Assembly: GCA_052117325.1 (NCBI GenBank)
Contig: JBQKJJ010000012.1
DNA: 64,000 nucleotides
From: CAG-964 sp902789345
GTDB lineage: Bacteria; Bacillota; Clostridia; Oscillospirales; Acutalibacteraceae
Direction: 5' to 3' (one strand)
In this document: positions 27,356 through 36,671 of the stretch, piece by piece
Position numbering within the stretch: the stretch's first letter is position 1
Layout of the letters: each line of letters opens with the position of its first letter
Made by a program: the position numbers and the translations under genes
The notes under the pieces: generated by a model
Databases searched by the model: none
What the model was told of the DNA's origin: nothing
What the model saw: the letters and a program-made list of their open reading frames with translations, nothing else

Positions 27356-27865
27356 ATGGTTGTGCTTGGTATAGACCCCGGATATGCTATTGTTGGCTGG
27401 GGCGTGGTGAATTACGCCGGAAATATATACAGACCTTTAGGTTTTGGTGCAATTACTACCGACGCCAACAGTAATTTTAACGACAGACTGGGTTATATAT
27501 ATAACAATATGACAAGGCTTATTGAAAAGTGTAAGCCTGACGCAATGGCTGTGGAGAAGCTGTACTTTCAAAATAACCAAAAAACCGCAATAAATGTTGC
27601 ACAGGCAAGGGGAGTGATTCTGCTTGCGGCACAACAGCAGGGTGTGCCTATTTTTGAGTATACGCCCTTGCAGGTTAAGACGGTTGTTACAGGCTACGGC
27701 AAGGCGAAAAAGCCACAGGTAATGGAAATGACACGCAGGCTGTTGGCGCTGGAAAGCGTGCCAAAGCCGGACGATACGGCAGACGCACTGGCTATAGCAC
27801 TGTGCCATATACAGGCAAGGGGCACTGCCCTAAGAAAGATAATTACAAAAGGAAGATACAGCTAA
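27356..27865 (+). CDS. ruvC: Holliday junction resolvase RuvC
   Basis: The 169-residue endonuclease has the N-terminal catalytic Asp in LGIDPGYAIVGWG, the Glu in AVEKLYF, and the C-terminal DDTADALAIALCH pair. It resolves Holliday junctions with RuvAB. The start follows GGAGG. The stop overlaps the ruvA start (TAATG). Confidence 0.96.
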   Translation: MVVLGIDPGYAIVGWGVVNYAGNIYRPLGFGAITTDANSNFNDRLGYIYNNMTRLIEKCKPDAMAVEKLYFQNNQKTAINVAQARGVILLAAQQQGVPIFEYTPLQVKTVVTGYGKAKKPQVMEMTRRLLALESVPKPDDTADALAIALCHIQARGTALRKIITKGRYS

Positions 27866-28476
27866 TGTTTTACAGTGTGAGAGGAAAGTTAATACACAAG
27901 GCTCAAAATTTTGTGGTGATAGAGTGCGGCGGTGTAGGTTACAGGTGCTATACCTCGTCAACTACACAAAATAAACTACCGGACATAAACAGCCAGGCTA
28001 CCCTTTATACACATTTGGTTGTGCGTGAGGACGCAATGGAGCTGTACGGCTTTAGTACACTAAACGAGCTTGAATGCTTTGAACTGCTTATTACCGTCAG
28101 CGGTGTAGGCGCAAAAATGGCATTGGCTGTGCTCTCTGTATTGAGTGTAGAACAGTTTGTTATGGCTGTAGCATCGTCGGACACAGGTGCAATTTCTAAA
28201 GCAAATGGTGTAGGCAAGAAAAAGGCAGAGCGTATAATACTTGACCTAAGAGATAAAATAAAGGCGTTTGACAGCTCGTTGCCGTCTGCTGAATTTAGCA
28301 GTGACAGCCAGAGTGCAGGAGTGCTTGCCGGAGGAAATATTGCAAAGGCGGCGGAGGCTTTGGGCGTATTGGGATACTCCACACAGGAGGTTATGCCGCT
28401 TTTAACTAAAATGGACGGTGGATTGCCTGTTGAAAAGCTTATAAGCGGCGTTTTAAGAGAAATGGGAAGAAGATAA
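27865..28476 (+). CDS. ruvA: Holliday junction DNA helicase subunit RuvA
   Basis: The 203-residue protein begins with an OB fold (MFYSVRGKL), followed by two helix-hairpin-helix motifs (LLITVSGVGAKMAL, ISKANGVGKKKAERI) and the C-terminal RuvB-binding domain. The ATG at 27865 overlaps the ruvC stop; a longer upstream frame merely reads through ruvC. Confidence 0.95.
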   Translation: MFYSVRGKLIHKAQNFVVIECGGVGYRCYTSSTTQNKLPDINSQATLYTHLVVREDAMELYGFSTLNELECFELLITVSGVGAKMALAVLSVLSVEQFVMAVASSDTGAISKANGVGKKKAERIILDLRDKIKAFDSSLPSAEFSSDSQSAGVLAGGNIAKAAEALGVLGYSTQEVMPLLTKMDGGLPVEKLISGVLREMGRR

Positions 28477-28488
28477 CGGAGAGTAGCT

Positions 28489-29541
28489 ATGGATTTTGAT
28501 GATATTGACTTTGAAAACAGAATAGTTGACCCGGAGGAGCTTCCTGATGAATTTGGCGACAAGGAAAATCCTTTAAGGCCTAAAAATCTTGATGAATATA
28601 TCGGTCAGGAAAAGGTTAAGGAGAATCTTTCGATATATATTCAGGCCGCTATTCAAAGGCACGAAACACTTGACCATGTTTTGCTGTACGGGCCGCCGGG
28701 ACTGGGCAAGACTACACTTGCCGGTATTATTGCAAATGAAATGGGAGTAAGCCTGCGTATAACATCAGGCCCGGCTATTGAAAAGCCCGGCGACTTGGCG
28801 GCGCTGCTTACTAACCTAAATGACGGCGATGTTTTGTTTATTGATGAAATTCACAGACTAAACAGACAGGTAGAAGAAATACTTTATTCTGCTATGGAGG
28901 ACTTTGCCATTGATATTATAACAGGCAAGGGACAAATGGCGGCTTCGTATCATTTGCCGCTGCCGAAGTTTACTTTGGTAGGTGCTACTACCAGAGCAGG
29001 GCAAATTTCCGCACCACTTCGTGACAGGTTTGGGGTTGTGCTAAGGCTTGAGTTATATACACCGGAGGAGCTGGGCAAAATCGTAACCAGAAGTGCCGGC
29101 ATTTTAAATATGCCTATTGACAACGACGGTGCTTTGGAAATTGCGTCACGCTCAAGAGGTACGCCGAGAATTGCAAACAGATTCTTAAAGCGTGTGCGTG
29201 ACTATGCACAGGTTATGAGTGACGGTGTAATTACCTGCGAAACAGCCAGGATAGCTTTGGAAAAAATGGAGGTTGACGAGCTGGGGCTTGACTCTAACGA
29301 CAGGCGTATGCTTGAAACTATGATTAAGTACTACAAGGGCGGACCTGTAGGGGTGGAAACCTTGGCGGCTACTATCGGCGAAGAAGCGGTAACTATTGAA
29401 GATGTTTACGAACCGTATCTAATGCAAATTGGCTTTATTAACCGTACACCTAGGGGGCGCTGTGTAACAGAGGCGGCTTGCAGGCATTTGGGCTACAGTA
29501 TGCCAAACGGCGACAAGGGTGTTCAGCAAACCCTGTTTTAA
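28489..29541 (+). CDS. ruvB: Holliday junction DNA helicase subunit RuvB
   Basis: The 350-residue AAA+ motor has the N-terminal RPKNLDEYIGQEKVKENL, Walker A GPPGLGKTT, Walker B LFIDEIHRL, sensor GATTRAG and a C-terminal winged helix (PYLMQIGFINRTPRGR). It drives branch migration with RuvA. Confidence 0.97.
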   Translation: MDFDDIDFENRIVDPEELPDEFGDKENPLRPKNLDEYIGQEKVKENLSIYIQAAIQRHETLDHVLLYGPPGLGKTTLAGIIANEMGVSLRITSGPAIEKPGDLAALLTNLNDGDVLFIDEIHRLNRQVEEILYSAMEDFAIDIITGKGQMAASYHLPLPKFTLVGATTRAGQISAPLRDRFGVVLRLELYTPEELGKIVTRSAGILNMPIDNDGALEIASRSRGTPRIANRFLKRVRDYAQVMSDGVITCETARIALEKMEVDELGLDSNDRRMLETMIKYYKGGPVGVETLAATIGEEAVTIEDVYEPYLMQIGFINRTPRGRCVTEAACRHLGYSMPNGDKGVQQTLF

Positions 29542-29605
29542 TTAAATGAGATAATAAATACTTTTGTGAATTAACATATTAATTACTAATTTGGAGGATA
29601 ATTTA

Positions 29606-30955
29606 ATGGGAAGATTATTTGGAACTGACGGTGCAAGGGGTGTAGCTAACAAGGAGCTTACATGTGAGCTTGCAATGAATATAGGCAGAGCGGCCGCTAT
29701 GGTGCTTACAGAGCAAAGCGACAAAAAGCCGGTTGTAATTATCGGTAAAGATACACGCCTAAGCTCAGATATGCTGGAGGGTGCTATTGTTTCGGGCTTG
29801 TGCTCCGTAGGTGCAGATGTTATTACACTTGGTGTTGTTCCTACACCGGCTGTTGCACTGCTTGTAAAGAAATACAATGCTGACGCAGGTATTATGATTT
29901 CGGCTTCTCATAACCCATATGAGTTTAACGGTATAAAGATATTCAGCGGCACAGGCTTTAAACTGCCGGACACTCTTGAAGAGGAAATTGAGGCTATAGT
30001 TCTTGACAATGCAAAGCCGTATGCTTTTGCACAAATGGATAAAATAGGCAAGGTTACGGTTTCAAACGAAGGTGTAAAGGAGTACATAAACCATGTTATT
30101 TCTACTGTACCGGAAAAACCTCAGGGCTTAAGGGTAGCCTTTGACTGCTCTAACGGCTCGTCTTCTCGTACAGCAAAGGATATTTTTGAGTCGTTGGGTG
30201 TTGAGTGCCATATGACACATTTTGAGCCTAACGGTGTAAATATTAACAAAGAATGCGGCTCTACACATATAGACGCTTTGGCCGAATATGTAAAGGCTAA
30301 CGGTCTTGATTGCGGTATTGCTTTTGACGGTGACGCCGACAGGTGCTTGGCTGTAGACGAAAACGGCGAGCTTGTAGACGGCGACTTTATTATTGCAATA
30401 TGTGCAAAAGACCTGAAAGAAAGAGGCTTGCTAAAGAACAATACTGCTGTAGGTACAGTGCTTACAAACATGGGCTTTAACAAATTCTGTGAGGAAAACG
30501 ACATTAACTTTGAGGCTACGAAGGTAGGCGATAGATATGTTTTGGAGTCTATGGTGGCTAACGGCTATGTAATAGGCGGAGAGCAAAGCGGTCATGTTAT
30601 TTTCTTGGATTACTGTACAACCGGTGACGGTCAAACAACGGCGGCACAGCTTTTAAGCCTAATGAAGAGAAAAAACAGCAAGCTTTCTGAAATTGCAAAG
30701 GTTATGAAGCGCTTCCCGCAGGTTATGGTAAATGTTAAGATTTCACCTGAGGGTAAGGGCAAGGTAAATGAGGACAGTGATGTTCAGGCTAAGGTTGCAC
30801 AGGTAGCCGCACAGCTTGAAGGCCACGGAAGAATTATTGTAAGAGAGTCGGGTACAGAGCCGTTGGTAAGAGTAATGCTGGAAGGCTCCGACTACAGCGA
30901 AATTGAAAAGCTTGCAAATGAAACAGCTGAAATAGTTAAGAATAAACTGGGATAA
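29606..30955 (+). CDS. glmM: Phosphoglucosamine mutase
   Basis: The enzyme converts glucosamine-6-phosphate to glucosamine-1-phosphate for UDP-GlcNAc and peptidoglycan. The 449-residue protein has the phosphoserine loop ISASHNPYEFNG near residue 100, metal loop FDGDADRC, sugar-binding GGEQSGH and phosphate-binding RESGTEPLVRV. The ATG at 29606 follows GGAGG; the frame extends five codons upstream without support. Confidence 0.96.
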   Translation: MGRLFGTDGARGVANKELTCELAMNIGRAAAMVLTEQSDKKPVVIIGKDTRLSSDMLEGAIVSGLCSVGADVITLGVVPTPAVALLVKKYNADAGIMISASHNPYEFNGIKIFSGTGFKLPDTLEEEIEAIVLDNAKPYAFAQMDKIGKVTVSNEGVKEYINHVISTVPEKPQGLRVAFDCSNGSSSRTAKDIFESLGVECHMTHFEPNGVNINKECGSTHIDALAEYVKANGLDCGIAFDGDADRCLAVDENGELVDGDFIIAICAKDLKERGLLKNNTAVGTVLTNMGFNKFCEENDINFEATKVGDRYVLESMVANGYVIGGEQSGHVIFLDYCTTGDGQTTAAQLLSLMKRKNSKLSEIAKVMKRFPQVMVNVKISPEGKGKVNEDSDVQAKVAQVAAQLEGHGRIIVRESGTEPLVRVMLEGSDYSEIEKLANETAEIVKNKLG

Positions 30956-30997
30956 TAAAGATTTTATAAAACTTAGTATTTTTAAGGAGGGGTACCC

Positions 30998-31861
30998 TTG
31001 CGAGTTGCAAACTGGGAGGACTATGAGCTTATAGACGCATCCTGCGGTGAACGACTGGAAAGGTGGGGTGACATTATATTAATAAGACCCGACCCACAGA
31101 TTATATGGAACACACCAAAGGAGCATTATTTGTGGAAGCAGGCGCACGCACGCTACCACAGGTCTTCCTCCGGCGGAGGAAAGTGGCAGGTTTATAAGAA
31201 AATTCCTGATGTTTGGAAAATTAAAAACAAGGATATTTCCTTTCAGATTAAGCCTATGGGCTTTAAGCACACAGGCGTATTTCCGGAGCAGGCTACTAAC
31301 TGGGATTATGTTGACGGGATTATAAGAAACTCAAAAAAAGAAATGAATGTTCTTAATTTGTTTGCTTATACCGGCGGTGCAACCTTGGCTTGTTTAAACG
31401 CAGGTGCTCGGGTGTGCCATGTAGACGCTTCTAAGGGAATGGTGCAGTGGGCTAAGGAAAACGCACAGGTGTCGGGACTTTCGGGCAAGCCTGTACGCTG
31501 GCTTGTAGATGATTGTATTAAATTTGTTCAGCGTGAGCAAAGGCGTGGCAATAAATATGACGGCATAATAATGGACCCACCGTCATACGGCAGAGGACCA
31601 AACGGCGAGGTTTGGAAGCTGGAGAAACAGCTGTATTCACTGGTGGAGCTTTGCTCTACGGTGCTTTCAAAGCACCCGGACTTTTTTGTGCTTAATTCCT
31701 ACACTACAGGCTTGTCGCCGGCGGTTATGGAATATTTACTGGGAGTTGTGCTTGTGCCTAAGTTCGGCGGCAGAGTAAGTGCAGACGAAATCGGTTTAAG
31801 AGTTACAAACAGCGGTCTTGTTTTGCCTTGCGGTTCTACAGCCATTTGGCAAAGAAAGTAA
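30998..31861 (+). CDS. Class I SAM-dependent methyltransferase (RlmI/RlmK-like)
   Basis: The 287-residue protein has the SAM site VLNLFAYTGGATLACLNAGA near residue 125, the acidic VCHVDASKGMVQWAKENA strand and the catalytic-loop motif DPPSYGRG typical of base N/C-methyltransferases. The family includes rRNA m5C/m2G enzymes; it lacks a visible PUA domain at the N-terminus, so the target is uncertain. The start is a TTG seven bases after AAGGAGGGG. Confidence 0.8.
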   Translation: MRVANWEDYELIDASCGERLERWGDIILIRPDPQIIWNTPKEHYLWKQAHARYHRSSSGGGKWQVYKKIPDVWKIKNKDISFQIKPMGFKHTGVFPEQATNWDYVDGIIRNSKKEMNVLNLFAYTGGATLACLNAGARVCHVDASKGMVQWAKENAQVSGLSGKPVRWLVDDCIKFVQREQRRGNKYDGIIMDPPSYGRGPNGEVWKLEKQLYSLVELCSTVLSKHPDFFVLNSYTTGLSPAVMEYLLGVVLVPKFGGRVSADEIGLRVTNSGLVLPCGSTAIWQRK

Positions 31862-31903
31862 TAAATTCTTGTAACAATTTTATTTTGTTAAGAGAGGTTT
31901 TCA

Positions 31904-32740
31904 ATGGGCGAATTTATAAAGGTTGACAATGTTTCTTTTTCCTATGATGACAACAAGGTGCTTAACAATATCTCTTTGTCAGTACAGGAGGGCGAGTTTG
32001 TAGCACTGTTGGGGCACAATGGCTGCGGCAAGTCCACTATGGCAAAGCTGTTTAATGTGCTGCTGTCACCGCAAAGCGGTACGGTTACTATAGACGGTAT
32101 TACCGCTGAAACAGAGGACGATATATATGAAATTCGCAGTAGGGTAGGACTTGTACTGCAAAACCCCGACAACCAGCTTGTGGCTACAGTGGTTGAAGAG
32201 GACGTTGCCTTTGGCCCTGAAAATTTAGGAGTGCCTCCGCAGGAAATAAGACGCCGTGTTGACAGTGCCTTAAAGGCGGTGGATATGTATGAGTACCGAA
32301 GCCACGCTCCCCACAAGCTCTCCGGCGGACAGAAACAGAGGGTGGCTATTGCAGGTATAATCGCTATGGAGCCAAGGTGTATTGTTCTTGACGAGCCTAC
32401 CGCTATGCTTGACCCTAAGGGACGGCAGGAGGTTATGGACACCATAAGGCGCCTTAACAAAAGTATGGGAATTACCATAGTGCTTATTACCCACTATATG
32501 GACGAGGCGGTACTGGCTGACAGAGTAATTGTAATGGATAAGGGCAGTATTCTTACGCAGGGTACGCCACGGCAGGTTTTTAGCAAGGTTGAACTTTTAA
32601 AGGAACATTCTCTTGATGTCCCCCAGTCTGTTGAGCTTATGTATACGCTGAAAAATGAGTATGGCGCTGCAGTGAATGAAATGCCCCTTACACCTGCTGA
32701 GTGTGTGCAGGCTCTGTCTGGAATTTTACCGCAATGCTAA
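31904..32740 (+). CDS. ecfA1: Energy-coupling factor transporter ATPase EcfA1
   Basis: This is an ABC ATPase of the shared ECF vitamin-transport module. The 278-residue protein has Walker A GHNGCGKST, Q-loop VLQNPDNQL, signature LSGGQKQR, Walker B CIVLDEPT and the switch His in LITHYMDEA. With EcfA2 and EcfT it powers several substrate-binding S components, none of which is encoded next to it. Confidence 0.95.
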   Translation: MGEFIKVDNVSFSYDDNKVLNNISLSVQEGEFVALLGHNGCGKSTMAKLFNVLLSPQSGTVTIDGITAETEDDIYEIRSRVGLVLQNPDNQLVATVVEEDVAFGPENLGVPPQEIRRRVDSALKAVDMYEYRSHAPHKLSGGQKQRVAIAGIIAMEPRCIVLDEPTAMLDPKGRQEVMDTIRRLNKSMGITIVLITHYMDEAVLADRVIVMDKGSILTQGTPRQVFSKVELLKEHSLDVPQSVELMYTLKNEYGAAVNEMPLTPAECVQALSGILPQC

Positions 32741-32767
32741 TTGCAGCTTTATAAAGAGGATAATTCT

Positions 32768-33631
32768 ATGAGTATTATTCAGGTTGAAAATTTATGCTAT
32801 AAATACGGTATTGGCACCCCCTTTGAAAAAACTGCCGTAAATGATGTTTCCTTTGAAATCAACAAAGGAGAGGTAGTAGGTGTTATAGGGCATACAGGCT
32901 CCGGAAAATCCACTATGGTGCAAATGCTGAACGGATTAATTAAGCCTACAAGCGGCAGAGTTTTGCTGGAGGGAAAGGACATTTGGAGCGAACCTAAAAA
33001 AATAAGGCAGGTACGCTTTAAGGTGGGTATGGTTTTTCAGTACCCGGAATATCAGCTTTTCGAAGAAACAGTAAGAAAGGATATTGCATATGGCCCAAGT
33101 AATATGGGGCTTAGCGATGATGAGATTGTTTCTTCTGTTGAGGCCGCCGCTAAGTTTGCAGGGCTTAAAGCTGAATTGCTGGATAAATCTCCCTTTGAGC
33201 TGTCCGGCGGTGAAAAACGCCGCGCCGCTATAGCAGGTGTAATAGCGATGAATCCGCAGGTACTTATTCTTGACGAACCTACGGCGGGTTTGGACCCAAT
33301 GGGCAGAGAGCTTTTGCTGGGGCAGATAGAAAGCTACCACAAAAAGTCCGGCAATACAATTTTGCTGGTATCTCACAGTATGGAGGACATAGCAAGAATA
33401 TCCGACAGAGTGCTTGTTATGAACGGCGGAAAAATGGAAATGCTTGATACCCCTCATAATGTTTTTTCGCAGGGGGAAAGGCTGAAAAGTATGGGGCTGA
33501 AAATACCGCAGATAACCCAAATAGTAAACGCCCTGGCCGATAAGGGCTATGATGTTAAGAAAGGTGTACTTACAATAGAGGAGGCTGTAAAGCAGCTGCT
33601 GCCTCTGCTGAACGGAGGAAAACAGGCTTGA
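32768..33631 (+). CDS. ecfA2: Energy-coupling factor transporter ATPase EcfA2
   Basis: This is the second ATPase of the ECF module. The 287-residue protein has Walker A GHTGSGKST, Q-loop VFQYPEYQLFEETV (the EcfA2-type), signature LSGGEKRR and Walker B VLILDEPTAGLDP. The ATG at 32768 follows an AGAGGA site. The stop overlaps the TTG start of ecfT. Confidence 0.95.
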   Translation: MSIIQVENLCYKYGIGTPFEKTAVNDVSFEINKGEVVGVIGHTGSGKSTMVQMLNGLIKPTSGRVLLEGKDIWSEPKKIRQVRFKVGMVFQYPEYQLFEETVRKDIAYGPSNMGLSDDEIVSSVEAAAKFAGLKAELLDKSPFELSGGEKRRAAIAGVIAMNPQVLILDEPTAGLDPMGRELLLGQIESYHKKSGNTILLVSHSMEDIARISDRVLVMNGGKMEMLDTPHNVFSQGERLKSMGLKIPQITQIVNALADKGYDVKKGVLTIEEAVKQLLPLLNGGKQA

Positions 33632-34443
33632 TAAAGGATATTACGCTGGGACAGTTTTTTCCGGGCAATTCGGTTATACACAAAATTGACCCAAGAGTGA
33701 AAATATTGCTTATAATTGCATATATTGTTTTTTTGTTTGTAGCTAATAACTTTGTTTCTTTAGGCTTTATGGCACTGGTAACGGTGGCAATAGTGTTACT
33801 TACAAAGATTCCCGTAAAAATGTATTTTAAAGGTTTAAAGGCTATAATGTTTATTATTCTTTTTACATCTGTATTAAATATGTTTTACGGCAGTGGCGAA
33901 CCTATATGGCAGTGGGGATTTTTGAAAATAACATTAAACGGAATAAGCAATGCTGTTTTTATTTCAATAAGAATTGTTGCGCTTATTTTTATTAGCTGTG
34001 TACTGACCTACACAACCTCGCCTACTGACCTTACCGACGCACTTGAAAGACTTATGAAGCCCCTTACAGTGCTTCATATTAAGGTACACGAAATAGCAAT
34101 GATGATGACTATTGCACTGCGGTTTGTTCCTACCTTACTTGAGGAAACGGACAAAATTATGAGTGCACAAAAGGCCCGTGGTGCCAATATGGACAGCGGC
34201 GGCTTAATAAAAAGAGTAAAGGCTATGATGCCGGTGCTTGTACCGCTGTTGGTTTCTGCCTTTAACAGAGCCTATGAGCTTGCCGTAGCTATGGAGTGCC
34301 GCTGTTACCGTGGTGGAGGGGGAAGAACAAGAATGAAAGTCTTAAAAGCAGGGACAAAGGACGCTGTGGCTGTGGCAGTGTCGGTATTTGTTTTGGCAGG
34401 AGTAATAGTATGCAATGTAATGTTTGGAGCGATAGCCAGGTGA
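33628..34443 (+). CDS. ecfT: Energy-coupling factor transporter membrane protein EcfT
   Basis: The 271-residue protein has several membrane helices and the two cytosolic coupling motifs that grip the ATPases: AQKARGAN (Ala-Arg-Gly) around residue 184 and a second AMECRCYRGG, in which the usual Ala-Arg-Gly is modified. The start is TTG, overlapping the ecfA2 stop, with GGAGG upstream. Confidence 0.93.
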   Translation: MIKDITLGQFFPGNSVIHKIDPRVKILLIIAYIVFLFVANNFVSLGFMALVTVAIVLLTKIPVKMYFKGLKAIMFIILFTSVLNMFYGSGEPIWQWGFLKITLNGISNAVFISIRIVALIFISCVLTYTTSPTDLTDALERLMKPLTVLHIKVHEIAMMMTIALRFVPTLLEETDKIMSAQKARGANMDSGGLIKRVKAMMPVLVPLLVSAFNRAYELAVAMECRCYRGGGGRTRMKVLKAGTKDAVAVAVSVFVLAGVIVCNVMFGAIAR

Positions 34444-35180
34444 GAAATTTTTTAATTACAATTTCATATAACGGCAGTAAATATCACGGCTGGCAGATAC
34501 AGAGCAATGCTTTGGCAGTGCAGGAGGTTTTTCAGAAGGCTCTTGAAAATGTTATTCAAAAAACGCCGTACGAGCTAAAGGGTTGTTCAAGAACAGACAG
34601 CGGAGTTCACGCCAATATGTACTGCATTAGTCTTAAAATGGAGCATAATATTCCTACCTACAGACTGCAAACGGCGCTTAACAGGTTTTTGCCCCTTGAT
34701 ATTTCTGTGCTTAATGTTGAGGAAAAGGAGCTTGACTTTCATGCCCGCTACAGCTGTAAAAGCAAGGAGTATGTTTATAAAATATGGAACAGTCAGGTAA
34801 GAAATCCGTTTTTAGAGGGCTTGGCGTATCATTATAAGTATCCCATTGATGTTGAGCTGTTAAACAGGGCTTGTAAGGCTTATGTGGGAAAACACGATTT
34901 TACTTCGTTTTGCACTATAGACAGCCGCAAAATGGAGGATATGACCAGAAATGTAATGAACTTTAAGGTTGAGCGACAAGGCGATATGGTACTGCTTACG
35001 GTAGAGGCAGACGGATTTTTGTACAATATGGTACGCATTATGGTGGGTACATTAATAAGAATAGCACAGGGTAAATTTTCGCCCGACTGCATAGAGGGTA
35101 TTATAAAGGCAAAAAACAGGGCAAAAGCAGGGCCTACGGCGCCTGCCTGCGGACTTTATTTAAACAGGGTTAATTATTAA
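34440..35180 (+). CDS. truA: tRNA pseudouridine(38-40) synthase TruA
   Basis: The 246-residue enzyme isomerises uridines in the anticodon arm. The catalytic Asp is D53 in SRTDSGVHA; YNGSKYHGWQ and the C-terminal FLYNMVRIMVGTL are also typical. I chose the GTG at 34440 because the protein then begins exactly as the family does and overlaps the ecfT stop as GTGA. An ATG at 34410 with a good AGGAG site would add ten residues and is a real alternative. Confidence 0.93.
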   Translation: MRNFLITISYNGSKYHGWQIQSNALAVQEVFQKALENVIQKTPYELKGCSRTDSGVHANMYCISLKMEHNIPTYRLQTALNRFLPLDISVLNVEEKELDFHARYSCKSKEYVYKIWNSQVRNPFLEGLAYHYKYPIDVELLNRACKAYVGKHDFTSFCTIDSRKMEDMTRNVMNFKVERQGDMVLLTVEADGFLYNMVRIMVGTLIRIAQGKFSPDCIEGIIKAKNRAKAGPTAPACGLYLNRVNY

Positions 35181-35253
35181 TTAAAATTTATAGTTTAAAA
35201 TTTACCGTAAATTCAGATACAGTTATTTTTACTGTACAGAACAGGAGATAAGT

Positions 35254-36471
35254 ATGAAAAGGAGAAAAGGCAAAAAAGAGAGGGAAATGCTCAGCTATGA
35301 GGACAAGCCCATAGAGGAATATGAGCGTGACGAAAATAAAAAAAATAAGAAAAATCCGCTTAACGGCAGAGCAAAGGTTATTGTGGTTATTATAGCTGCG
35401 TTGGTGGTTATTGTAGGCGGTGTAAGCATATGGAATTACATTGGTCCTAACGCATTGCAGGGCAGTTTGGCATCTTCAAAAGCCAACGGAAAAGGCTTTC
35501 CTGTTGAAATTCAGGGCAAAACCATAAGCGAGGGCGACGCAAATATTGTTAATAATAACCTTGCGTATACCAGCGACACCGAATTTCAGATTATTAACTC
35601 CGGCGGCGGAATAGTGGTGGACCAAAGGGTTAAATATGCCTCTCCGGCAATGTCTGCAAACGGAGACTATGCCATTATTTACGACAAAAGCGGTAATCAG
35701 TTTCAAATAAGCAACGGTTCCGGAATAACATACGAGGGAAGTGTGGAGGATACAATTTACACTGCCACAATAAATAAAAACGGCGACTATGCTATTTTAT
35801 CAAAAAAATCCGGTTACACTGCAAAGCTGACTGTGTTTAATAAAAATAATGAACAGCATTACGCTTATTATTTTTCTGAATGTTACACTACCGGTGTTTC
35901 AATAAACAACAGCTTAACCCAAGCGGTTGTATGCGGACTTGACGCTTCAAAGGGCAGTATAGTTTCAAAAATATATGTACTGGACTTTACAAAGGAAGAA
36001 CCCATTGCCAAGCTGGATTTTAAGGATATTACCATATATGAAGCAAAGTTTATGAACAATGGCAACATTGCGGTAATTGGTGATACAACAGCGATGATAA
36101 TAACCTCTGACTATAAAAATAAATATGACTTTACCTATAACGGATATAATTTAAGAAGCAGAAAAATTACAGACAACGGAATTTTCCTTTCACTGTCGCC
36201 TTTTGAGGACGGAAAAAGCTGTGAAATTTGGAATATATCCGAAAAAGGCATAACGACAACCACAAAAACAGATATGTCGGTAGATTCTATGGATGTTTGC
36301 GGTAATAATGCGGCAATATTAAGCAACAATAAAATAACCCTGTTTGATACCTCCACACAAACGACACTTAAGGACTATGACGCAGGACTGGACGCTCAAA
36401 GCATTGTTTACGCAAACAATAATACGGTATATGTTGTTGGCATAACAGAAATAAGAAAGGTTGAGCTGTAA
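35254..36471 (+). CDS. DUF5711 family membrane-anchored propeller-like protein
   Basis: The 405-residue protein has a highly charged cytosolic N-terminus (residues 1-45), one membrane helix (about 46-65) and a large extracellular domain of repeated short strands such as NGDYAIIYDKSG and NGDYAILSKKSG, suggesting a beta-propeller. This matches the Clostridia DUF5711 family. The function is unknown; it may be a cell-envelope scaffold. No enzyme motif is visible. Confidence 0.75.
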   Translation: MKRRKGKKEREMLSYEDKPIEEYERDENKKNKKNPLNGRAKVIVVIIAALVVIVGGVSIWNYIGPNALQGSLASSKANGKGFPVEIQGKTISEGDANIVNNNLAYTSDTEFQIINSGGGIVVDQRVKYASPAMSANGDYAIIYDKSGNQFQISNGSGITYEGSVEDTIYTATINKNGDYAILSKKSGYTAKLTVFNKNNEQHYAYYFSECYTTGVSINNSLTQAVVCGLDASKGSIVSKIYVLDFTKEEPIAKLDFKDITIYEAKFMNNGNIAVIGDTTAMIITSDYKNKYDFTYNGYNLRSRKITDNGIFLSLSPFEDGKSCEIWNISEKGITTTTKTDMSVDSMDVCGNNAAILSNNKITLFDTSTQTTLKDYDAGLDAQSIVYANNNTVYVVGITEIRKVEL

Positions 36472-36580
36472 GGGCAAAGGCTTGTTGCCCGGTGTGATAC
36501 TTGACATTTTGCGGACTTTACAGTTTGGCGTTTTTGGCAGTAAACTGTGGCAGTGCCACAATGTACAAGCACTGCTGTGG
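36472..36580 (+). other. Three consecutive short hairpins
   Basis: GGGCAA/TTGCCC (36472-36490), ACAGTTT/AAACTGT (36520-36548) and GCAGTGC/GCACTGC (36550-36575) follow each other directly after the DUF5711 stop. None has a T run, so they are not classical terminators. They could be a structured 3' end. Confidence 0.4.
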
Positions 36581-36610
36581 GTTAATTTGCATTTGTTCAC
36601 AATTTGATAA

Positions 36611-36639
36611 TTGTATTTTTACTTTCTATATGTTATATT
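36611..36639 (+). promoter_or_regulatory. Promoter for cvpA
   Basis: TTGTAT (36611-36616) and TATATT (36634-36639) are spaced by 17 bases, about 32 bases before the cvpA start. Confidence 0.5.
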
Positions 36640-36671
36640 ATTTCAATATAGCATACATATGAGGTTTGTAT

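Noticed and set aside
34296..34439. Longer N-terminus for TruA
   Set aside because: The first 38 codons from 34296 read through ecfT in another frame; the family start fits GTG 34440, with ATG 34410 as the only reasonable alternative.
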